From UBA5109 sp038148435 (GTDB lineage: Bacteria; Pseudomonadota; Gammaproteobacteria; Pseudomonadales; Pseudohongiellaceae): 18,731 bases of DNA. Every line of letters begins with the position of its first letter. Positions within the stretch are counted from its first letter, which is position 1. The DNA lies in assembly GCA_038148435.1 (NCBI GenBank), contig JAYQVM010000029.1, positions 1 through 18,731 of the forward strand, in the 5' to 3' direction. The position numbers and the translations under genes are program-made. The notes beneath the pieces were generated by a model. It worked only from the letters and a program-made list of their open reading frames with translations, had not been told where the DNA came from and did not search any database. Shown one piece after another: positions 13,686 through 18,731 of the stretch.

Positions 13686-14746
13686 AGATACGTGCAGCTT
13701 TCAACATACAGCGCAACATACCCCTGAACTTTCAGTTTGATATTGATGCCCAGGGCATCACCGCTGTCTTTGGTAAATCAGGTTGCGGTAAGACATCCCT
13801 GCTACGCGCTCTTGCTGGACTCGAAAAACATTCTGGGGCTTTTTTAAAAGTGGGTGAAGATATCTGGCAAGAGGATGAGTTTTTTGTTCCTGCCCATCAG
13901 CGACCGCTGGCCTACGTCTTTCAGGAAGCGAGTCTATTCCCCCATCTAAATGTCCGAGGAAATATTGAATACGGCCTCAAACGCATGCAGCAAGACGATA
14001 GTAAGATACCGCTGGAACAGATTATTGAATTGATGGAGCTGGATCTGCTGCTGGACCGTAAAACCGACTACCTCTCTGGTGGGGAGCAGCAACGGGTTGG
14101 CATTGCCAGAGCGCTTGCGGTCAATCCCAACATCCTGCTGATGGATGAACCCCTGTCTTCACTGGACCAGGCAAGAAAAGATGAACTGATTCCCTATATA
14201 AATTCACTCAACAGGGAGCTGAACATTCCTATTATTTATGTGACGCATTCCAATGAGGAAATAGCTCGCCTGGCTGACCAGCTGATTTTTATTGAAGATC
14301 AGGGTATCAAGGCTGCCGGAGCAATGGACCAATTGCTGACGCATGCCGACCTGTCGCTCTCGCACCGTCCACAGGCTGAATCGATCATCAGTGCTGTCAC
14401 CAGCACATACGATGAAGTTTTTCACCTGAACCAGCTCAACTCAGCACTGGGGCCATTTCTGGTACCCGGAGACGCCCTGCCGCAGGGAAAACCTATACGT
14501 CTGCGACTGGCAGCCCAGGATGTAAGCCTGTCACTCAATGTGCCGAAAGACAGCAGCATCCTGAATATCCTGCCTGCTGTGGTAAAAAATGTTCAGGATG
14601 AAAATTTAGCTCAGGCCACTGTTTTTCTCGACATGAACGGACATACTGTATTGGCCAGAATTACCAGAAAGTCGGTTAACCGCTTACAGCTCGAAGCCGG
14701 CAAAAAGGTCTATGCCCAGATCAAGAGCGTGGCAGTTCTAGCCTGA
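13682..14746 (+). CDS. modC: molybdate ABC transporter ATP-binding protein ModC
   Basis: Cytoplasmic ATPase of the molybdate importer, 354 residues. Walker A is FGKSGCGKTS (near residues 30-39), the Q-loop is FQEASLFPHL, the ABC signature is LSGGEQQRVGIARAL, Walker B is ILLMDEPLSSLD and the switch is YVTHS. The C-terminal part, from about residue 285, is a TOBE/Mop-like domain (NILPAVVKNVQ to KKVYAQIKSVAVLA) that in this family binds molybdate for feedback control. It starts in a four-base overlap with modB. It ends four bases before the stop codon of the convergent fpr gene, with no terminator between. Confidence 0.95.
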   Translation: MKIRAAFNIQRNIPLNFQFDIDAQGITAVFGKSGCGKTSLLRALAGLEKHSGAFLKVGEDIWQEDEFFVPAHQRPLAYVFQEASLFPHLNVRGNIEYGLKRMQQDDSKIPLEQIIELMELDLLLDRKTDYLSGGEQQRVGIARALAVNPNILLMDEPLSSLDQARKDELIPYINSLNRELNIPIIYVTHSNEEIARLADQLIFIEDQGIKAAGAMDQLLTHADLSLSHRPQAESIISAVTSTYDEVFHLNQLNSALGPFLVPGDALPQGKPIRLRLAAQDVSLSLNVPKDSSILNILPAVVKNVQDENLAQATVFLDMNGHTVLARITRKSVNRLQLEAGKKVYAQIKSVAVLA

Positions 14747-14750
14747 ATAC

Positions 14751-15494
14751 TTACCAGTAATTTTCGGTGGTGATCTGCCCTGGTTTTCGACGCAGGTTTT
14801 TCTTGAAGCCACGCTGCTTCAGTAGCTCGACTGTGTCTTTTACCATGTCGGGATTACCACATAGCATAACCTGTGAGTACTCCATATCAAGCTCAAGTCC
14901 GATGCGCGTTTCCAGCTCGCCCTCTCGAAGACTGTCAGGAATCCTGCCTTTAATGGCCCCCTTACAGTCTTCACGGCTGACAAAAGATTGGAAATAAAAT
15001 CGTCCGAGATAAGCCTCTTGATAGCCTGCTACTAGCTCCTGGTACTGCAAATCCAGTCTGCTGCGTACACCCTGTACCAAAATAACATGATGGTATCTTC
15101 GCCAGATATCTTCACAGCCCAGCATAGAAAAATATGGAGCCACCCCGGTACCGGTTGCTAGCATCCACAAATCACGAGAATCCGGCACTTCGTCAAGTGT
15201 GAAAAAACCATTAGCCTGTTCTTTCAGCCATAAACTGTCACCAGGCTGAAGCTTGACCAGGGCATTAGACAATACTCCATCGGTAGCCACATAGAAAAAA
15301 AACTCAAGTGGCTGGTGTCCTGGGGAACTTAAAAATGAATAAGGACGAGCAACGCGTTCACCATTAATGTCCAGTGCCAGACTGGTGAACTGACCAGCAA
15401 CAAATGGTCCTACTTCGGCTTCCACCTGGAGGGAAAACAGATTTTCATGCCAATGAATATTTTTGACAACCTTACCCTCAACCCACTTAGGCAA
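14751..15494 (-). CDS. fpr: ferredoxin/flavodoxin-NADP+ reductase Fpr
   Basis: FAD-dependent reductase of 247 residues that exchanges electrons between NADPH and ferredoxin or flavodoxin. The FAD motif is RPYSFLSSP (RxYS). The NADP-binding segments are MLATGTGVAPYFSML and MLCGNPDMV. The C-terminal TTENYW ends in an aromatic Trp, as in E. coli Fpr. The whole length aligns with the E. coli enzyme. The start is TTG at 15494 with AGGGAG about nine bases upstream; no ATG gives the family N-terminus (MPKWVEGKV). It lies 33 bases after the CotH gene on the same strand. Fpr is a general redox enzyme, so its link to the CotH group may be only positional. Confidence 0.95.
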   Translation of the reverse strand: MPKWVEGKVVKNIHWHENLFSLQVEAEVGPFVAGQFTSLALDINGERVARPYSFLSSPGHQPLEFFFYVATDGVLSNALVKLQPGDSLWLKEQANGFFTLDEVPDSRDLWMLATGTGVAPYFSMLGCEDIWRRYHHVILVQGVRSRLDLQYQELVAGYQEAYLGRFYFQSFVSREDCKGAIKGRIPDSLREGELETRIGLELDMEYSQVMLCGNPDMVKDTVELLKQRGFKKNLRRKPGQITTENYW

Positions 15495-15527
15495 ACCAGT
15501 TAATCTCCCTATGATGTATCAATCGAC

Positions 15528-16859
15528 TTATCGAATAAGTTGTAGACTACGACGTACACGAGACAGATCTCTGAGGGCCTGTTCTTCCGTTAGCGCATCG
15601 GACAGTGGAACAGATTCTGATAATTTGTCTAGTGTTCTCACGGCAGAATTTCTGTCGGTCCAGCTTTGCAGCAGCGCTTCCCGTGCTTTTTGAATTTCAG
15701 GCTGGAATAGCTCGCTACGAACAAAACGCTCTTTGAGGAAGTTACCATAGCCATACCCGAAGCCACCAAGAAAATTTCCGGTACCAAGAGCCAGGTTCAT
15801 GTCCCAGCTGATGACCGTAAATTTTTCATCCGTGAGATCATACCACAGTAAAAAGTTCTTGCCCGGACCCGACATGTCGTCAAAATTTTCTAAAAGATCC
15901 TGAGTAGCCACATAATAAGCAAAGCTTTCTATGTCCACCCAGTCAGCCAGCTCTCTGTCAAAATCTTCAATACTGACTGCTTCCAGCCACTTCAACAATT
16001 CAATCACCGGAGACATCCCCTGTGTGCTTTTGGCATTGATTTGGTCAAAATCATTTTCATAGTCGCTGTCCTCTTCTCCGCGGTACCGAAAGCGATTTTC
16101 ACTTCGCGATTTATATAGAACACCACTACCCATCCCGATTGCTTCCGCATAGCGCTTATCTGGATTTTCTATCACTAGGCGGGTTGTTGTTGGATAGTCG
16201 TTGACTCTGAACCTTACCCATGTGAAATCCTGTGACACCTGACCCGAATCCGCAATCAATTGCAAGGCAATCGCTTCGTTTAGGTTAGTCCCACCAGCAC
16301 GAGCCGGTCTTATGGCAAGTTCTTCACGCCCCTGGTAAGCCAAGCCATCTTCATACTTGTCAAAACTGACGGCCAAAGGCAAGGTGGAGGGGTTATCAAA
16401 ACTGGCATTACTCATGGGGTTGCGCCTCCCCCAGCCACGTGAATTCCGACTCAGTTCACGCAGGGTTGAATTGCCTTTCAATCTAACGCCGATGTTGGAT
16501 ATCAAGGTACCATCGATTTCGATATTCGCTGCGACCCAGGTTTTCAATCCATTATTCAAATAATCTTCCATTATGAGTCGGTAATTCTCATTGCTGATGG
16601 TGAGATTAATACTGTGAGCTTCATCCAGGTCGAAGAGGTCCAACTGCCCGATAATGTTAAAACGGGAATTGGTGATTTGTTCTACACTTTCGTGGCTAAA
16701 TACAATGGGATTGATGCGATAGGATCCCAGCATAAATCCCATTAACAGCAGGACCAGCAGCGAAGATAAGATCATCCTGCTGTGATGCCTTATTCTGACA
16801 GGCAAAGCACGTTTCCACCAGGAACGTCTGACTTTCTCTTGCTGCGAATAATCATCCAT
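15528..16859 (-). CDS. membrane-anchored CotH-family protein kinase
   Basis: Protein of 443 residues. Residues 1-28 are basic (KRALPVRIRHHSR) and residues 29-46 form one membrane span, so the rest is predicted outside the cytoplasm. The body shows CotH-family features: VRLKGNSTLRE near 122-132, LAYQGREELAIRPARAGGTNLNEAIALQLI, the catalytic-loop-like NFDD (325-328) with KNFLLWYD, and the metal-binding-like SWDMNLALG (about 351-359). CotH in Bacillus is an atypical kinase that phosphorylates spore coat proteins; this bacterium has no reason to sporulate, so the target differs. A Gly/Tyr-rich stretch (GGFGYGYGNF) follows the WDMN motif. ATG 16859 is chosen; an in-frame GTG lies at 16865 and neither has a ribosome site. 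Downstream of VTC and DUF4956. Confidence 0.85.
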   Translation of the reverse strand: MDDYSQQEKVRRSWWKRALPVRIRHHSRMILSSLLVLLLMGFMLGSYRINPIVFSHESVEQITNSRFNIIGQLDLFDLDEAHSINLTISNENYRLIMEDYLNNGLKTWVAANIEIDGTLISNIGVRLKGNSTLRELSRNSRGWGRRNPMSNASFDNPSTLPLAVSFDKYEDGLAYQGREELAIRPARAGGTNLNEAIALQLIADSGQVSQDFTWVRFRVNDYPTTTRLVIENPDKRYAEAIGMGSGVLYKSRSENRFRYRGEEDSDYENDFDQINAKSTQGMSPVIELLKWLEAVSIEDFDRELADWVDIESFAYYVATQDLLENFDDMSGPGKNFLLWYDLTDEKFTVISWDMNLALGTGNFLGGFGYGYGNFLKERFVRSELFQPEIQKAREALLQSWTDRNSAVRTLDKLSESVPLSDALTEEQALRDLSRVRRSLQLIR

Positions 16860-16965
16860 AAGCACTGATCATTAATGGTTTAACTGCCTATACTGAAGCT
16901 TAGCATAGGTAAAAAATGCTGCTAAATGCGCGACCGCCCAATAGCCCTATCATTCTGACAGTAGT

Positions 16966-17643
16966 CTATAAGTCTGTTTGATCATAACCGCTCAGTACTG
17001 TAACCCGCTGTCCGGTATTGACATCCGACAGTCGCATGACAAGATCACGCGCCTGAATACCTGGATTGGGTTCCACGGTATAAAGCAATTCAAGCAAGGC
17101 ACCGTTACGAATCGTTTCGGTACTGACCAGATCAAAACTTTTGGTCAGTTTAATCAGCTCATCCTCAACCAGCTTGTCGAAATCCCCATCAGGTGGCACC
17201 TGCACTTTGACAACCTGGCGCTGAATATTGCTGCCAAAGGCATTGAGTTTCATCATCATCAGTATTACCACGCAAATCGAAACAGTGGCGGCTATGGCCA
17301 GCGAATAAAAACGCGTGCCGGTTGCCATGCCGATAGCCATCACCAAAAAAATAAATCCGACATCACGGGTTTCTTTCAGGGCATTGCGAAAACGAATTAC
17401 TGAAAAAGCACCTACCAAAGCAAAGGCACGGGCTATATTGGAACCAACGACAAGCATCAGAACAGCAATCACCATGCAAACAACAATAAGCGTCTGAACA
17501 TAGGACTGACTATAAGAAATATTCTGATGTGTTGCCCGGTATACAAATCCAACAATAGTTGATAAAACAAATGACAGCGATAAGACCAGGACAATATCCA
17601 GCGTGTTGAAAGTGCCGGATAAATCGACAATATCCAGATTCAT
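16966..17643 (-). CDS. DUF4956 membrane protein
   Basis: Protein of 225 residues with four or five membrane spans in its first 135 residues (about 13-34, 48-68, 71-84, 95-110 and 114-133). The family signature FALVGAFSVIRFRNALKETRDVGFIFL follows the second span. A soluble C-terminal domain of about 90 residues follows (QRQVVKVQVPPDGDFDKLVEDEL). The function is not established. It starts one base after the VTC stop with a strong AAGGAG, so the two are almost certainly co-translated. Pairing with VTC-domain proteins suggests it is the membrane partner or channel of that enzyme; this is inference. Confidence 0.88.
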   Translation of the reverse strand: MNLDIVDLSGTFNTLDIVLVLSLSFVLSTIVGFVYRATHQNISYSQSYVQTLIVVCMVIAVLMLVVGSNIARAFALVGAFSVIRFRNALKETRDVGFIFLVMAIGMATGTRFYSLAIAATVSICVVILMMMKLNAFGSNIQRQVVKVQVPPDGDFDKLVEDELIKLTKSFDLVSTETIRNGALLELLYTVEPNPGIQARDLVMRLSDVNTGQRVTVLSGYDQTDL

Positions 17644-17644
17644 A

Positions 17645-18478
17645 TTAGCTCCTTATGTGTGACTTGTGGCTTGATAGGCTGGGAGGCTCAGGCAGGTCTT
17701 TTAAACTGAGACGAATATCCGGAATAGTGGCGGTTGCCTCAATGGCTTTACAATATTTGGATACTCGCACCACTTCCAGCCCCATGCTGGCAGCCAGATC
17801 GGTGAACCAAGTCGGCACCCTCTCATTAGCTTTTACCTCAACAATGGAAATGTGAGGGGGAATAATGAATTTGTTTTCCGAGCGCATACTCAACGATAAA
17901 TCCTTATTTCGCCCCTGAATACTATGATCAAGCGTAATGCGCAGTCCCAAATCTGCGTCTACACCAACAAAAGCTTCGCGATGGTAGGTAGTCATGGCAA
18001 CCGCCTGCAACTTGACCAATTCTGATAACATCAATACTTCATTCACAAATGACTGTCGCAATTCAGGATTGTTAGGATCTTGCCATTGGTCGCAAATTAG
18101 TCTGGCCTGATAGTAAGACATTGGTATTCGTCTTTTCTGGGTAACACGATTAACTCGCTGTTTGATTTCAACGAATACTCTTGATTCATCATTGATCAGC
18201 TCGGGTTCCCCGTATGCACGAATGCGAAGCTTACGCCTAAAACGCAGCCCTTCGATTTTTTCCCAGTAAAAAATCAGATCCCTGCTGTCATAATATATAC
18301 TACTGACCCGTCGCGAACAGGCATTTTTGTAACTATCCTCGCTCATACGTTCGCGGATTTTTTCGCGAAATTCAGGTATTTTGCTTTCTGGTAAGTAATA
18401 TTTTATTTCGTAGCGGTTAAATCGGTGTAAGGCACTGGCAGTTGCTGTCGCAGTTGATTCATTGTCGGCAAAACTCAT
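17645..18478 (-). CDS. VTC-domain (polyphosphate polymerase-like) protein
   Basis: Soluble protein of 277 residues with the triphosphate-tunnel fold of the yeast VTC4 catalytic domain, which makes polyphosphate from ATP. Tunnel-lining motifs are all present: YEIKYY (Lys 26), YYDS (62-65), KLRIRAYG (Arg 85 and 87), FVEIKQR (Glu 104, Lys 106), VEVKANERVPTW (Glu 214, Lys 216) and the SKY motif (Lys 241). There is no SPX domain and no membrane span, unlike the yeast subunit. The adjacent DUF4956 protein could supply the membrane part. Start ATG 18478 with GGAAA upstream. First gene of the VTC-DUF4956-CotH-fpr run. Activity has to be inferred from motifs; other tunnel-fold enzymes hydrolyse triphosphates. 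Confidence 0.88.
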   Translation of the reverse strand: MSFADNESTATATASALHRFNRYEIKYYLPESKIPEFREKIRERMSEDSYKNACSRRVSSIYYDSRDLIFYWEKIEGLRFRRKLRIRAYGEPELINDESRVFVEIKQRVNRVTQKRRIPMSYYQARLICDQWQDPNNPELRQSFVNEVLMLSELVKLQAVAMTTYHREAFVGVDADLGLRITLDHSIQGRNKDLSLSMRSENKFIIPPHISIVEVKANERVPTWFTDLAASMGLEVVRVSKYCKAIEATATIPDIRLSLKDLPEPPSLSSHKSHIRS

Positions 18479-18564
18479 GCGTGTTTCCAGTTACCTATGC
18501 CACTCAGCGCTTCAATAAAATTCCAATCCAGCTTAGCCTCGCATGTCATCAATGTCTATAGTCA

Positions 18565-18582
18565 AACAAGTGTAGCTTGTTC
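18565..18582. promoter_or_regulatory. inverted repeat in the divergent VTC / secreted-protein promoter region
   Basis: AACAAG, five bases, CTTGTT at 18565-18581. It overlaps the TTGTTC candidate -35 box of the rightward gene and lies about 90 bases upstream of the VTC start. It could be an operator shared by both directions. Confidence 0.35.
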
Positions 18583-18605
18583 ATCTTATCTGCAACTGCT
18601 ATAAG
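18577..18605 (+). promoter_or_regulatory. candidate promoter of the gene at 18612
   Basis: TTGTTC (18577-18582), 17 bases, TATAAG (18600-18605). The expected transcription start falls on the ATG at 18612, which would give a leaderless or nearly leaderless message. Confidence 0.4.
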
Positions 18606-18611
18606 AACAGT

Positions 18612-18731
18612 ATGAAGGCTATGGCACTTTCCATACTCAGGCTTAGCACGGTTTTTCTTACCTTGTTAATTTCCCTTGCCAGTTCTTCTTCGCTCTCCCA
18701 GCGCGAATTTCGTATACTACAACCACTGGAA
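18612..18731 (+). CDS. secreted protein, 3' end beyond the window
   Basis: An open frame of 40 codons from ATG 18612 to the right edge, too short at the edge for ordinary ORF calling. Residues 1 to about 25 read as a Sec signal peptide: MKAMALSILR, then the hydrophobic LSTVFLTLLISLASS, then a Ser-rich cleavage region. The mature part so far is SQREFRILQPLE, too little to identify. A second Met at codon 4 (18621) is a possible alternative start. It is divergent from the VTC-DUF4956-CotH cassette, so it may share regulation and could be a substrate or partner; this is inference. Confidence 0.55.
   Translation, partial: MKAMALSILRLSTVFLTLLISLASSSSLSQREFRILQPLE

Noticed and set aside
15526..15540. 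ACTTAT-CGA-ATAAGT hairpin at the end of the CotH gene as a terminator
   Set aside because: Only six AT-rich pairs and no T run on the - strand.
16860..16965. Separate promoter or terminator between DUF4956 and CotH genes
   Set aside because: Wrong order for a terminator of the whole run, and only a very weak TTTTTA-N17-TATAGG match was found; no gene fits in the gap.
16978..17403. 141-codon open frame on the + strand
   Set aside because: Antisense to DUF4956, which has conserved family motifs and a strong ribosome site.
1..18731. tRNA, rRNA, CRISPR arrays, insertion sequences or phage genes
   Set aside because: No cloverleaf-like segments, regular spacer repeats, transposase motifs or terminal repeats were seen on either strand by eye.

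Overview
The window is chromosomal DNA from a gammaproteobacterium. The evidence is gene order and protein type: mtaD-ubiG-mupP-yciK is the order known from Pseudomonas and relatives, and rluB/scpA/scpB/trpS, yciO, yciB, an E. coli-like Fpr and moaB/moaA/modBC are all of gammaproteobacterial type. Base composition looks moderate and even. I could not settle the genus. No rRNA, tRNA, insertion sequence, phage gene or CRISPR array was seen.

Region 1 (1-3321, + strand) is a tight operon-like run: mtaD (5' end cut by the window edge), ubiG, mupP and yciK. MtaD can dispose of the S-adenosylhomocysteine that UbiG makes, and MupP serves cell-wall recycling. Region 2 (3322-7838, - strand) is trpS-scpA-scpB-rluB-GST, apparently driven by one promoter with a TATAAT -10 box at 7803-7808. 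The TrpRS carries four cysteines arranged like those of iron-sulfur TrpRS enzymes. Region 3 (7839-10658) holds yciO (-), yciB (+), a secreted cyclophilin (-) and a HemD-family protein (-).

Region 4 (10659-11315) is the most unusual non-coding stretch. It is about 400 bp of AT-rich DNA with five TGTTAC hexamers (one on the opposite strand), two of them in an 11-bp direct repeat 22 bp apart over a likely promoter. This leads to a previously uncalled 40-residue single-membrane-span protein at 11063-11185 with a very good ribosome binding site. A structured 3' region with two C-rich repeats and a strong rho-independent terminator follow.

Region 5 (11316-14746) is for molybdenum: moaA-moaB on the - strand for the first steps of molybdopterin synthesis, and divergently modB-modC for molybdate import. 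No modA is present. Region 6 (14751-18478, - strand) is VTC-domain protein, DUF4956 membrane protein, CotH-type kinase and fpr. The first three form a cassette whose parts suggest polyphosphate-type polymerisation at a membrane plus a membrane-anchored extracytoplasmic kinase; its function is not established. A divergent secreted protein begins at 18612 and runs off the window.

Three convergent gene pairs (yciK/GST, yciB/cyclophilin, modC/fpr) have overlapping or nearly touching stop codons and no room for a terminator between them.
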